Positions 27,340 through 37,100 of a stretch of 64,000 nt of DNA are shown here, piece by piece. Within the stretch, counting starts at the first letter, position 1; each line of letters starts with the position of its first letter. The notes beneath the pieces were generated by a model. The model saw only the letters and a list, made by a program, of their open reading frames with translations. It ran no database searches and was not told the origin of the DNA. This DNA is from DATMXT01 sp963662765. GTDB lineage: Bacteria; Bacillota; Clostridia; Oscillospirales; Feifaniaceae. Location of the stretch: NCBI GenBank assembly GCA_963662765.2, contig CAXXUP010000006.1, forward strand, positions 124,001 to 188,000, read 5' to 3'. Position numbers and translations under genes: made by a program.

Positions 27340-28295
27340 TGGAATTCCGAGAGCTGACTGTTGAGACGAACTTCGCCGGCATTGAGATGCTGACGGGAAT
27401 GCTGACGGCGGTAGGTGTCGCCGGCTGCACGGTCTGCGATCCCCGCGACTTCGAGGAATTTCTGGCCGGCACCCAGACCCACTGGGACTATGTGGAAGAG
27501 GATCTGATGGCGCTCAGGGATGCCGTGCCGTCCGTAACATTTTATATCCCGGAGGGAGAGCAGGGCGACGCCCTGCTCTCCCTCATCCGGCAAAAGCTTA
27601 CGGAACTTCGGGCCGATGGGGTCTGGGGCCCCCTTGCGCTGAAGATGGCAACCGTTGCCGAAGAGGACTGGGCCGACAATTGGAAACAGTATTTCAAGCC
27701 CCTCATGGTGGGGGATAGGCTGCTCATCAAACCCTCCTGGGAGGAGGTGGCGGACGCCGCAGGCCGCGTCATCGTTGAAATCGACCCTGCTTCGTCATTC
27801 GGAACCGGTGCCCACCATACGACCCAGCTCTGCCTGTCTGAACTGGAGCAGCTGCCCACTCAGGGTGCGAACGTGCTCGATATGGGCTGCGGCTCAGGCA
27901 TTCTCGGCATCGCGGCCGTCCTGCTCGGAGCAAAGCGCGTGACCATGGTCGACATCGACGAGAACGCCGTGAAGACGGCGGGGGAAAACGCACGTAAAAA
28001 CGGCATTGACGAAAGCCGACTGCTGCTGCTCGCCGGAGACGTGACAGGTGACGCCGCAATTGCAAAAAAGATCGGCAGCGGATATGATATTGTCCTCGCC
28101 AACATCGTCGCCGACGTCATCCTCGGCATGCGCCGTGAGCTTGCGGCAGCCCTTAGACCGGGCGGGGCGCTTGTGGTCTCCGGAATTTTGGAGGAGCGGG
28201 CGGATGAGGTGGCAAACGGCCTTGCCGGCTGCGGCCTCGAGCTTAGACGCAGGGCGACGCAAGGGGGCTGGTCCGCCCTTGTGTTTGAACGTTAG
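27339..28295 (+). CDS. prmA: Ribosomal protein L11 methyltransferase
   Basis: This protein of about 318 residues has the PrmA layout: an N-terminal ferredoxin-like substrate domain, EEDWADNWKQYFKP, DPASSFGTGAHHTT and the SAM-binding LDMGCGSGILGIAA motif, with NIVADVI as the post-motif. It trimethylates ribosomal protein L11 using S-adenosylmethionine. The ATG overlaps the stop of the SLH gene by one base; a GTG one codon earlier is possible. Followed by rsmE, it makes the common prmA-rsmE pair of Bacillota. Confidence 0.95.
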   Translation: MEFRELTVETNFAGIEMLTGMLTAVGVAGCTVCDPRDFEEFLAGTQTHWDYVEEDLMALRDAVPSVTFYIPEGEQGDALLSLIRQKLTELRADGVWGPLALKMATVAEEDWADNWKQYFKPLMVGDRLLIKPSWEEVADAAGRVIVEIDPASSFGTGAHHTTQLCLSELEQLPTQGANVLDMGCGSGILGIAAVLLGAKRVTMVDIDENAVKTAGENARKNGIDESRLLLLAGDVTGDAAIAKKIGSGYDIVLANIVADVILGMRRELAAALRPGGALVVSGILEERADEVANGLAGCGLELRRRATQGGWSALVFER

Positions 28296-28310
28296 TCTCA
28301 CGATTCCTCC

Positions 28311-28339
28311 TTGTAAAATACACATTGTAGTGATATAAT
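28311..28339 (+). promoter_or_regulatory. Sigma-A-type promoter upstream of rsmE
   Basis: TTGTAA (28311-28316) and a consensus TATAAT (28334-28339) are 17 bases apart. The rsmE start lies 24 bases downstream. Confidence 0.75.
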
Positions 28340-28362
28340 AAGCGGAAAGTGTGGGGGCTATC

Positions 28363-29079
28363 GTGCCAAGGTTTTTTATGGATACAAGGCCTGCCGACGC
28401 CTTTGTGCTGACGGGGGACGACGCACGTCATGCGGCAGGCTCCTTACGGCTGCGCACGGGTGAGTCCGTCACGCTCTGCGACGGATGCGGCACGGATTAC
28501 GAATGCGTCTGTACTGGCGTGTCTGCCGGCGAAGTGCTGCTGAAAGTGGTTGACAGCCGGCCGTCGGAAGGGGAGCCACCCTGCGAAATCATCCTCTTTC
28601 AGTGTCTCCCCAAGGGGGACAAAATGGATGAAATCATCCAAAAGTCGGTGGAACTCGGTGTTACCCGTGTCGTGCCGGTGCTGTCGGAGCGGTGTGTTTC
28701 CCGCCCCGACGGGGCGGCCATCAAAAAGAAGACGGCGCGGTGGAACCAGATTGCCCGCGAGGCGGCCATGCAGTCGGGCAGGGGGCGCATTCCCCCGGTT
28801 GAGGACTGTGTGACTTACACCGAGGCACTGGGGTGGATGGCAACTTCCTGCTGCCCCATTTTGCTCTTCGAGGGAGAGCATAGGCTCGGGCTCTCTGCTC
28901 TTGACCTAACGGGTGGATGTGCACTGCTGGTCGGCCCCGAAGGGGGTATTTCGCAAAGAGAAGCGGCTGCGGCGCAGTCGGCCGGCGTTCACCCTGTAAC
29001 GTTGGGGCCGAGGATCTTGCGCACCGAGACCGCCGGTCCCGCGGCCATCGCCATTGTGACATTTTTGATGGGCGTCTGA
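28363..29079 (+). CDS. rsmE: 16S rRNA m3U1498 methyltransferase
   Basis: This 238-residue SPOUT-class methyltransferase begins MPRFFMDTR, as RsmE proteins usually do. The C-terminal knot signatures are present: LLVGPEGGISQREA and LGPRILRTETA. It methylates U1498 of 16S rRNA. GTG 28363 is chosen over GTG 28351 because the family starts at PRFF and GTGGGGG provides the ribosome site. Confidence 0.93.
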   Translation: MPRFFMDTRPADAFVLTGDDARHAAGSLRLRTGESVTLCDGCGTDYECVCTGVSAGEVLLKVVDSRPSEGEPPCEIILFQCLPKGDKMDEIIQKSVELGVTRVVPVLSERCVSRPDGAAIKKKTARWNQIAREAAMQSGRGRIPPVEDCVTYTEALGWMATSCCPILLFEGEHRLGLSALDLTGGCALLVGPEGGISQREAAAAQSAGVHPVTLGPRILRTETAGPAAIAIVTFLMGV

Positions 29080-29138
29080 CCGGTCGGACGCCATTTTGGA
29101 GCAAAAACGACAAAACCTCATTTTTAGGAGTGTAGCCT

Positions 29139-29927
29139 TTGAACGCCAAAAACAAGAAGCGGGAGCTAAAGAAAAAGCAGGATGAAGCCGTCTCGAGCCG
29201 CATAGCCCTTTACCTTGTTGTTACACTGCTTGCGGTGCTGGCGCTGACTTTCCTCTACCGCATGGTCAGCTCTTTTACCGGAATATCGACATTCAACAGG
29301 ATTGTAAAGGGCGTTGTGATTTCGTCCGGACTTTGCCTTGCCGCATCGATCGGCTGGGTCATTTTTTCCAAGGGCAAGGACTGTGCGCGTATGCTTGTCA
29401 CGCCCGGAGCAGCACTGTTTTTGTCGGCCGTGGCCTTCCTCGGCGGACTCTTTTTGATGTATTACTACAACGACGCAGTCAAACTGCTCTTTGTCATGCT
29501 GCCGGTCATCTGCGTCCTCTATATCATCCGATATGTCTACGGCCCGGGATTCTTTTCCGTGGCCTCTTACCTTGCCGGTGCCTGCTGCCTGCTCTATGTG
29601 TTTGACCGCTTTATGCTCATGGAGCTGCTTGGCCGCTATCAGACGCTTTATGGCGCTGTCCTGATTGCCGTGGGCGTGTTTGGCACCTATGTGTTTTACG
29701 CCGCTGCAAAAGGAAAAGGGGAGGCAAAGCTGTTCGGTAAAACAGTGCGGCTCTTTGCCGACAACTCCAAAAGCGCACCGGCCTACGTCGCAAGTGCGGC
29801 AGTGGTGGTCATCGGCGCAATCTTCATTAAGTCCCCCTCTGCGGCCATGTACTATGGCCTTTCCGCCATGGGCGGCCTGACCCTTTTGTTCGCGATATAC
29901 TACACATATACCCTAATGTATCAATAA
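29139..29927 (+). CDS. Polytopic membrane protein of unknown function
   Basis: This 262-residue protein has a lysine-rich cytoplasmic N-terminus (KNKKRELKKKQ) and about seven to eight hydrophobic helices from residue 24 on. I do not recognise a family. It starts at TTG 29139, with TAGGAG eight bases upstream, and ends 13 bases before an aminotransferase gene, so rsmE, this gene and the aminotransferase may form one transcript. It could be a transporter-like or scaffold protein; nothing in the sequence decides. Confidence 0.75.
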   Translation: MNAKNKKRELKKKQDEAVSSRIALYLVVTLLAVLALTFLYRMVSSFTGISTFNRIVKGVVISSGLCLAASIGWVIFSKGKDCARMLVTPGAALFLSAVAFLGGLFLMYYYNDAVKLLFVMLPVICVLYIIRYVYGPGFFSVASYLAGACCLLYVFDRFMLMELLGRYQTLYGAVLIAVGVFGTYVFYAAAKGKGEAKLFGKTVRLFADNSKSAPAYVASAAVVVIGAIFIKSPSAAMYYGLSAMGGLTLLFAIYYTYTLMYQ

Positions 29928-29940
29928 GGAGGAGAAAAAA

Positions 29941-31140
29941 GTGGAGTTCAAGTTCGCCAAGCGCGTTGAGGGCGCCTCGCTTTCGGCTATCCGTATGATC
30001 GGTGAGTACGCGGCCGGCAAACCGGATTTCGTGATGCTTTCCATTGGAAACCCCGCCTATGAGAGCTTCCCGATCGAGCGCATCAAGCAAATGAACATGA
30101 AGATCTACGAGACTCCCGAGGGCTGCAGAGCCGCATTGCAGTACGGCACCACCACGGGCGTCGACAAGTTCCGGGATCAGATCAAAGCGCGCCTCAAGAG
30201 CTACAAGGGCATCGATGTAGAGAAAAACGATGTTTTCATCACTTCCGGTTCCGGCCCCGCCCTCGACCTCATGCCGCAGACTTTCTGCGAAGAGGGCGAC
30301 TGCGCATTTGTCGAGGAGTTCACATACCCCGGTATGCTGCTTGCCATGGCGACGGCGAGGGTTAAACCGATCGGCATCAAGCTCGATTCCGACGGCATGA
30401 ACCTCGAAGATCTCGAGGCCAAAATCAAGGCAAACCCGACGGGCAAGTACCTCTACATTATCCCCACTTTCTCCAACCCCATGGGCACGACCTACACGCT
30501 TGAAAAGCGCAAGGCCATCTATGAGATCTGCCAGAAATACAACCTCCTCATCTATGAGGACGATCCGTACGGTGAGCTCCGGTTTGAGGGAACGGACGTC
30601 CCCTGCATGAAGAGCTTCGACACCGACGGCCGTGTCATTTACGCGGGCTCCTACTCCAAGGTCATGGCGGCCGGCCTGCGCGTCGGCTTTGTCTGCTGCG
30701 ACAAGGGCTGCTTCAACAAGATGAATTACTGTCAGGGCAACCGCCCGACGGCGACAGTCATGTCTCAGATGATCGTCTCGAACTATATGGAAGCCTACGA
30801 CTGGGAAGACCACCTGAACGCCATCCGCGCCATCTACGGCAAGAAGGCCGCCTTCATGAAGGAGTGCCTTGACAAGTACCTGCATCCCGCCTGCACCCGC
30901 ACCAACCCCGAGGGCGGCATGTTCATCTGGGTCACCATGCCCGAAGGCGTCGACGGCAAAGAGGTCTTCGAGGCCTGCCTCAAGAACAATGTGGCCGTCG
31001 TCCCCTCCTTCGGCTTCTCCTACGACCCCGAAGGCAACCCCGGCCGCGCCTTCCGCGTCAACTACTCGGCGCCCACCATGGAAGACATTGAAAAAGGCTG
31101 CAAGCGCTTTGGCGAAGTAACACACAAGTTCTGCAAGTAG
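29941..31140 (+). CDS. PLP-dependent class I/II aminotransferase
   Basis: This 399-residue fold-type I enzyme has LQYGTTTGVDKFRDQIKARL, IPTFSNPMGTTY, the EDDPYGELRF strand with the Asp that binds the PLP nitrogen, and the Schiff-base Lys in YAGSYSKVMAAGLRVGF. The pattern fits 2-aminoadipate/aromatic aminotransferases of the MocR-like branch, here without a DNA-binding domain. The start is GTG with AGGAGG eight bases upstream. The substrate is uncertain. A terminator follows. Confidence 0.92.
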   Translation: MEFKFAKRVEGASLSAIRMIGEYAAGKPDFVMLSIGNPAYESFPIERIKQMNMKIYETPEGCRAALQYGTTTGVDKFRDQIKARLKSYKGIDVEKNDVFITSGSGPALDLMPQTFCEEGDCAFVEEFTYPGMLLAMATARVKPIGIKLDSDGMNLEDLEAKIKANPTGKYLYIIPTFSNPMGTTYTLEKRKAIYEICQKYNLLIYEDDPYGELRFEGTDVPCMKSFDTDGRVIYAGSYSKVMAAGLRVGFVCCDKGCFNKMNYCQGNRPTATVMSQMIVSNYMEAYDWEDHLNAIRAIYGKKAAFMKECLDKYLHPACTRTNPEGGMFIWVTMPEGVDGKEVFEACLKNNVAVVPSFGFSYDPEGNPGRAFRVNYSAPTMEDIEKGCKRFGEVTHKFCK

Positions 31141-31155
31141 ACTTTACTTTATTGG

Positions 31156-31188
31156 GCGTCCGGATAGCCGTCCGGACGCTCTTTTTTT
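31156..31188 (+). terminator. Rho-independent terminator after the aminotransferase gene
   Basis: GCGTCCGGA (31156-31164) pairs with TCCGGACGC (31171-31179), followed by TCT and seven T. Confidence 0.92.
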
Positions 31189-31225
31189 CTCTGAAAGCGG
31201 TGGCATGTCCTTCAACAGGAGCTGC

Positions 31226-31400
31226 CATGAAAAAAAACTTTACCCGACAAAATATGCAGTGGAGCAGATAGAAAAACTCTATGCGGAAATGGCTCAAGAA
31301 GGTTGGATTTTGGAAATGCGCGGCAATACGTAAGCCGTTTTAGCCGCTCCGAGTCACAGAATGCGGCTTACAACGCTGTCCTGCTAGTTCCCACTCCTTT
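31226..31400 (+). pseudogene. Possible fragment of a DUF2812-like protein
   Basis: One frame reads KYAVEQIEKLYAEMAQEGWI then LEMRGNT and stop; another frame continues YVSRFSRSESQNAAYNA. Read together with one frameshift they resemble the pattern of DUF2812 proteins (amphipathic helix, GW, then an FxR-x-E strand). It is short, has no intact frame and only weak resemblance. Confidence 0.3.
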
Positions 31401-31473
31401 GGGTGAGCACATGGCCCCGCCGCATGGGATAACGTACCTAATGCAGATTATATATCATTGGAGGTCTGAAATA

Positions 31474-31782
31474 ATGGAAAGTCATCTGGTCGAATTTGAT
31501 AAAATAGAGTGGATTGAAGCAGGAAATGGAATACGATACAAGTTATTTCAAAAAGATGGACGGATAATCAGATTGATGGAGTTGAGCGACAAATATAGCG
31601 ATATCGACTGGTGCATGAATGGGCATGCAGCTTACATCTTGGATGGAAAATTTACAGTTAAATTTGAAAATCATACTGAAATTTTTAATGCGGGTGATAC
31701 GGTTTTTATCCCAGCAGGTACGAAACACATTGCAATGGTTGAAAAAGCATGCTACCTGAAGATGATTTCTTTTGAACTTTAG
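31474..31782 (+). CDS. Small cupin-fold protein
   Basis: This 102-residue single-domain cupin has AAYILDGKFTVKFENHTEIFNAGDTVFIPAGTKH, which contains the second cupin motif with its glycine and proline pattern and a terminal His. Cupins of this size bind metals or small ligands, and no specific role can be assigned. ATG 31474 follows GGAGG by nine bases; the longer upstream frame (from 31303) lacks a ribosome site and runs through remnant sequence. It is convergent with the PPOX gene. Confidence 0.82.
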   Translation: MESHLVEFDKIEWIEAGNGIRYKLFQKDGRIIRLMELSDKYSDIDWCMNGHAAYILDGKFTVKFENHTEIFNAGDTVFIPAGTKHIAMVEKACYLKMISFEL

Positions 31783-31882
31783 AAAATATTCCTCCGATTA
31801 TGGAAAGCAGACAATCCCAAAACATGGGGCAGTGCTTGCTAAAATGCAAATTATCAGCGATATGCTGTGACAGAGCCTTCAT

Positions 31883-31919
31883 AAAAAAGTCGGGAGCAAG
31901 GAAATCCTTGCTCCCGACT
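31883..31919 (-). terminator. Terminator between convergent genes
   Basis: A perfect 14-pair stem (31889-31902 with 31905-31918) with a two-base loop is followed on the minus strand by six T, ending the PPOX transcript; it may also stop the cupin transcript. Confidence 0.9.
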
Positions 31920-31934
31920 AATAAATTTGAGTGA

Positions 31935-32408
31935 CTATTCTCTGTTGCGTTTGGCCGACATATGATCGATTTCGATTTTGATGATTTTGGTCGAGGCCTG
32001 ATACTGTAGGGTGGCCCGGTCGACGTCGGCTTTGAAGTCGGGAGCAAAGTACATGCCGAATTTCCGGCAGGCTTCCGGGTACTCAGCCTCCGGCACCGTG
32101 TAGGCCCTGCCGTAGATGACAAGGCTGGTGTACTCGGTCGAGAGCTTATCCGGCAGGATTTTTGCATCGAACACCGTAGTCACACAGACGCGGTTGTCGT
32201 TTGAAAGCGCCTCGTGCTTAAGCCCCTCCGAGGCGCCGTGAAACCACAGGGCGCCGTCGAAATAGGCCACATTGACGGGCAGGGCGTAAGGATATCCGTT
32301 GTCGCCCTCTCCGAAAGCCACGATGCTGTAAGCGGCCTGCTGCATCATCTGGAGTGCTGTATCGACATCGAAGGCCTTGTCATGTCTGCGCATATTGCGA
32401 AAACGCAT
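31935..32408 (-). CDS. Pyridoxamine 5'-phosphate oxidase-like FMN-binding protein (NimA-type)
   Basis: This 157-residue split-barrel protein starts MRFRNMRRHDKAFD and has YSIVAFGEGDNGYPYALPVN and WFHGASEGLKHEAL, matching the nitroimidazole-resistance/PPOX-like flavin proteins common in anaerobes. It probably reduces small molecules with FMN or F420-type cofactors; the actual substrate is unknown. ATG 32408 has ACGGAGGA seven bases upstream. The much longer open frame to 32657 overlaps the DtxR gene and is rejected as a start. Confidence 0.88.
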   Translation of the reverse strand: MRFRNMRRHDKAFDVDTALQMMQQAAYSIVAFGEGDNGYPYALPVNVAYFDGALWFHGASEGLKHEALSNDNRVCVTTVFDAKILPDKLSTEYTSLVIYGRAYTVPEAEYPEACRKFGMYFAPDFKADVDRATLQYQASTKIIKIEIDHMSAKRNRE

Positions 32409-32469
32409 GAAGGATTCCTCCGTAAATTTAGTGGGGATATGACACTGTATGCTAGGGCCCCAGCAGCGG

Positions 32470-32853
32470 TTAATCCTTTGCCGGGAATTCCGGCGCAAGC
32501 GCTGCCTTGATGGCCGAAAACGTCTCTTCGCTGATGATGTGCTCAATGCGGCAGGCGTCGGTTTCAGCGACCTCGTGTGCCAATCCCAGCTTCTCGGTGA
32601 GATACCGTGTGATGGCGATGTGCCGCTCATAGATTTCCGTTGCCCTGGCTCTGCCAAGCTCTGTCAGCTTGATGTGCCCCAGGTTGTCCACCACGATATA
32701 GCCGGCCTGCTTTAAGATGCCAACCGCCCGGCTGACCGAGGGTTTCGAGTAGGAGAGCTCCGACGCGATGTCGATGGAGCGGACGTTTCCGATGCGCTGT
32801 GAAAGCATTAGGATGGTCTCCAGATAGTTTTCGCCGGACTCAAGCAGTTTCAT
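32470..32853 (-). CDS. DtxR/MntR-family metal-dependent repressor
   Basis: This protein of about 127 residues starts MKLLESGENYLETI. The N-terminal winged helix contains DIASELSYSKPSVSRAVGILK, and the dimerisation domain has ERHIAITRYLTEKLG followed by HEVAETDACRIEH, which carry metal ligands in this family. It lacks the third SH3-like domain, as MntR does, so it is likely a manganese or iron sensor. ATG 32853 follows GGAGG by eight bases; ATG 32874 lacks a ribosome site. No metal transporter gene is adjacent. Confidence 0.9.
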   Translation of the reverse strand: MKLLESGENYLETILMLSQRIGNVRSIDIASELSYSKPSVSRAVGILKQAGYIVVDNLGHIKLTELGRARATEIYERHIAITRYLTEKLGLAHEVAETDACRIEHIISEETFSAIKAALAPEFPAKD

Positions 32854-32886
32854 CCGAAAAACCTCCAGTTTCATTAAGCCGATGCG

Positions 32887-33726
32887 CTAAAATGTGATGA
32901 TGAGACCGCCCGGCAGCGCGTAGTAGGAGTTCAAAATCCGCATTTCCATAACGGTCACGTCGGATGTTCCAAGTTCGTCGTGGACCATAGCGGCCAGGAG
33001 CTTTGCCGACTTCTCGTTCCTGCAGTGAGAAATGATGACGGGGCGGCCTTCCAGCTTTTTGAGTTCACCCATGGTTTTGATGATATACTTGATGGCGCCG
33101 AGTTCGCCGCGCGGCTTCCCGACCAGATCGATCTCACCCCGTTCGTTGCTTTTTGCGACAGGGTGAATGCCTAAGGAGCCAGCCATGATACCGGCAAAGC
33201 GGGACATGCGGCCGGTCCGAATCAGGTTGTCAAAGCAGGAGAGTGAGAAAAGCAGATGCGTGCCGTCCATATAGGTTTCAATCTCGCGCTCAACCTCGTC
33301 AAAGGACATGCCGGTTTCAATGAGCATCTTTGCCCGTCTGATCCCAAGCACCAAAGAGCCCGCAGTTCCCCTAGTGTCCACAACGTGGATTTTCTTTGTG
33401 GCATCCTCCGAGAGTACGATGTCGCGGCCGACCAAGGCGCTGTTGTAGCTGCCCGACAGGCCACCCGTAATGGTAAAGGCGATGGTGGCGTCTCCCTGTC
33501 TAAACTTCTCTGCCCACATTTCGGGAGAGGGGCAAGACGAGGTGGAGGCCACTTTCGATGCCTTATGCGCAGCCAGCATCTCATTCACGTCGGTCTCCGG
33601 CAGGTCCACAAAATCTATCCCGCCCGCTGTCACCGTAAGGGGCACCATAGAAAACGTGATATTCTCTCCGGTAATATCTCCCGGTTTAAAATCGCATGTG
33701 CTGTCGGAAACGATATTCCATTTCAT
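32887..33726 (-). CDS. DegV family fatty-acid-binding protein
   Basis: This 279-residue DegV protein has NIVSDSTCDF at the start, VASTSSCPSPEMW, FTITGGLSGSYNSA and SLSCFDNLIRTGRMSR, which line the fatty-acid pocket in this family. In Bacillota, DegV/FakB proteins present fatty acids to the kinase FakA. No fakA lies nearby. GGAGGT precedes the ATG by nine bases. Confidence 0.93.
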   Translation of the reverse strand: MKWNIVSDSTCDFKPGDITGENITFSMVPLTVTAGGIDFVDLPETDVNEMLAAHKASKVASTSSCPSPEMWAEKFRQGDATIAFTITGGLSGSYNSALVGRDIVLSEDATKKIHVVDTRGTAGSLVLGIRRAKMLIETGMSFDEVEREIETYMDGTHLLFSLSCFDNLIRTGRMSRFAGIMAGSLGIHPVAKSNERGEIDLVGKPRGELGAIKYIIKTMGELKKLEGRPVIISHCRNEKSAKLLAAMVHDELGTSDVTVMEMRILNSYYALPGGLIITF

Positions 33727-34154
33727 AGGGAATTTACCTCCGAATTCTTAGTTAATAAAGAAACGTCAATGTTATTAATTCTATTTCGAAGCCGGGTCCC
33801 GCTGAGAAATGTCAGGGCTTCTGCGGCGCGCGTGCCGGTGCGGCGGAATTGCCGCCTGCTGCCGGCCGACCCGAAGCGTTGAACTATTATAACATAGATT
33901 GTTGCCGTTTGCGAGTACGATTTACTTTTTTATCGTATCATGGTACAATCAAAAAAGGAAAAAAGAAACAATTGTGCCCGAAATACGACTAACTTACTGA
34001 AACACATTTCGCACGGCGGCCCGTGCGGCCGGTGCCGCATCGGCGGACGGGTGATCGAAATTAGGCCGGTATATACGTTTTTTTCAAAAGTCTTGCTTGA
34101 CTTCATGCAACATCGCAGGCGCCCGCCTGCCGCACGTTTGAATAGGAGAGTGTT
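33727..34154. other. Divergent intergenic region between the degV-family and A2M genes
   Basis: These 428 bases hold a plausible plus-strand promoter (33921-33949), a TATAAT-like element on the minus strand (33886-33891) without a clear -35 partner, and GC-rich inverted repeats around 33830-33870 and 34010-34035. No gene is supportable. Confidence 0.5.
33921..33949 (+). promoter_or_regulatory. Likely promoter of the alpha-2-macroglobulin gene
   Basis: TTTACT (33921-33926) and TACAAT (33944-33949) are 17 bases apart. The gene starts about 200 bases downstream. Confidence 0.5.
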
Positions 34155-37100
34155 ATGGACCAAAATTCTATGGACCCTATGGAAGAGATGGACCTCACGG
34201 GGCTGCCGCCCGAGCCTTTAGACGAGGAACTGCCACCCGAAGAGACCGGAGTCTCCCCTGCCGCGGACTTTGATCCGAAGGGGGAGCTCGATCCCCCAAA
34301 GCCCCAAAAGCTAAAGCGTAAGACTCCGCTTGCGGCGGTGCTGGTGCTGCTTGCCGTGGCCGCTGCCCTCTTTTTTGCGCTCAGCGGAAGGACGCCGGGG
34401 CTTGAGCCTGAGAAAATCTACGACTTAGATAAGATCGCAATTGAGGCCGACAAGGCGGACGGCGACGGCGTCGACGCACAGTCGACGTTTTTGCTGACGA
34501 CCGAGCAGCCCCTCACCGCGGATGAAGTGACGGCACTGGTGGCCGTCGACCCGGCCTGTGAGCTTTCCGTCAAGGAGGAAGAGGAGGGCGTGTTTCGCCT
34601 TTCTCCCAAACAGTATCTCTCGGCGGGGGCAGTTTATAACTTCACGGTAGCATCGGACGGCGAAAGCCGCAGCTGGGCCTTTCAGACGAAAAACACTTTC
34701 CGGCTGCTCAGTGTCAGTCCCACCGACAAGGCGACGAATGTGCAGCCCGAAAGCGGAATTGAGCTCATTTTTTCGAATGCCGATATCGCGGACATCGAAA
34801 ATTTCGTCACCATCACCCCGGCGCTCGCCGGCCGTTTTGAGCGCCACCGCAACATATGGGCCTTTGTGCCGGACGCTCCAATGCCGGTTGACACGCTCTA
34901 TACCGTGACTGTCTCGCCCGAGCTTGCGACGGCGGCGGGTGAAGCCCTCGGCGTTGGGGCCACGGTCACCTTCCGCACCGCAAAGAGTTCGGACACGCCA
35001 CGGCTTGACATGTCGGGCACCCAGGTCGAAAGTTTCACGCAGGGCCGCACACCCGTCCTCGAGTTTTACGCCGGCTACGACCGCAACTGGGACTCCATGC
35101 TGCAGTACTTCAAGGATGCCGAGTTTACGATCTCGGTTAGAAGCTTTTCGGACAGCGGCGCCTATGCCTCGGCGCTGGAGGCCTATCATACGTACATTTA
35201 CGAGGATTACAATTACGACGGCGGCTTTAAGGCCGACGAAGATCTGTCCGTCCCTTATGCCCAGATGACGACGAACCTCGTCTCGGCCGACTTTTCTTCT
35301 CCATGGCGGCCGGTCTTCTTAGTCATGCCGGAGCCGCTTCCGGCCGGCTGGTATGCCGTCGACATCGCCTGCACCGACTCGCTCGGAAACCCGCACAGCT
35401 GGCAGAAGCTCATTCAGGTCTCCGACGCCGCCGTATACGCCCTCTCCTACGAGGGCGGCATGGCCATGTGGGTCAATGACGCTCAGGGCGGGCAGCCCGC
35501 AGCCGGCGTCAAAGTGCTCAAAAACGGCTACTCGGTGGGGGTCACAGACCAAAATGGTGTAGTCAGCTTTGAGAATGCCGACGCGAAAGCGGGCGAATTC
35601 ACGCTGCTGACAGTGGAGTTCGGTACGACTCCCTACCTGTTTGACCTGTATACGTATGAGAAGTCCGGGCAACTGCCGGCCTCCCAGCGGTACATCAGCA
35701 CGATGTACACCGACCGCACCACCTATTTGCCGGAGGACACCGTAAACGTGTGGGGATTTCTAGCCGCCCGCAAAGGGGAACTGCTCAAATCGACCTATAC
35801 GCTCAAACTTGAGAACCCTTACGGCTGGAGCATTTCACAGTCAAATGGCAAAGCGGTAAATCCGCCCCTCGCGCAAATGGAGGTCACGGTAGACGAGTTC
35901 GGCTGCTTTACGGCCGCGCTGCCGGTTGAAAACCTCGCCAGCTCTTATTATCAGCTGACGCTCTGTGACGGCGACGAAGTGATCCGCAGCGAATACATCA
36001 ACGTGTACGAGTACACAAAACCCATCTATCGGATGGACGTGACCCACGACAAACTGTTCTACACGCCGGGCGAGGCGATTAATACCAACGTTTCGGTGGA
36101 GTTTTACGACGGCACGCCGGTCAAGGACTACATCCTGCGCATTGGGCACAGAACTTCGACCTCAAACTGGGACAGTGTCTCGGACGATGTTACGACCGAT
36201 GGAGCCGGGCTTGTACACCACAGTTTTGAACTGGTCGATGACCTCGACCAGTGGCGCCCCATCTATGTCAGTCTCAGCGTTGTGACGGCTGAGCCCGAGG
36301 ATGAACAGGTCTGGGACTATGACTACACCTATTACCTGCCTCGCGACGTCATGATCGAGACCGACGTGGAGGGCAACAGCGTCAATCTGGCGGCCCACCG
36401 CATCGACACCTCGAAGGTGGAGGAGCAGGACGACCTCTACGACTACGATCTGCTCAGGGGCGCCTCCTACGACGGGACGGCCACTGTCAAAGTCTATGAG
36501 ACAACCTACACGAAGTATATCGAGAGCTCTTATTATGATCCCATTGAAAAAGTCACCCGCTACTCCTACGGCTACAATCAGAATAAGGTGCTCGTGGACA
36601 CCCTTGAAATCCCGCTTGCGGGCGGTGTGGGCAGCTTTGACGCCTCGGCCTACCAGCCGACCGAAGACAAAATTTACAGTGTGGTGGCCTCGATCGTCGA
36701 CAGTGCCGGAAGGACGTCGGAGGACAACGAGATGCAGATTGGTGAAAACCGCATCTGGCAGAACTTCGGCGGAAAGACGAGTTATTACATCAATGCCGAC
36801 GACTATGAACTTGCGGTCGGGGATACGGCAAAGATGGAGATCCTGGGTTATCGGGACGGCACCTCGGTCGAGGACTTTGAGCAGGGGCGCACCATGCTCT
36901 TCGTCTTCCAGGATGGCCTTATAAAGACCGTTGCCGGAGAGAAAAATTTGGCCGAGCTCGTCTATAGTCAGAGTGACACCCCGAACATTATGGTTTACGC
37001 CGCCTACTTTGACGGAAAAAATATCTTTGACGCGAATTCTTTGACCCTGCGCTACGACACGGAGGCTTCCAAGCTGAATGTCGAGCTGACGCCTGACAAG

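Noticed and set aside
29827..31125. 432-residue minus-strand frame opposite the aminotransferase
   Set aside because: It is antisense to a gene with complete catalytic motifs and has no family features.
31935..32657. Longer PPOX-like protein of 240 residues
   Set aside because: The first 83 codons overlap the DtxR gene and are arginine/serine-rich shadow text; a good ribosome site precedes ATG 32408.
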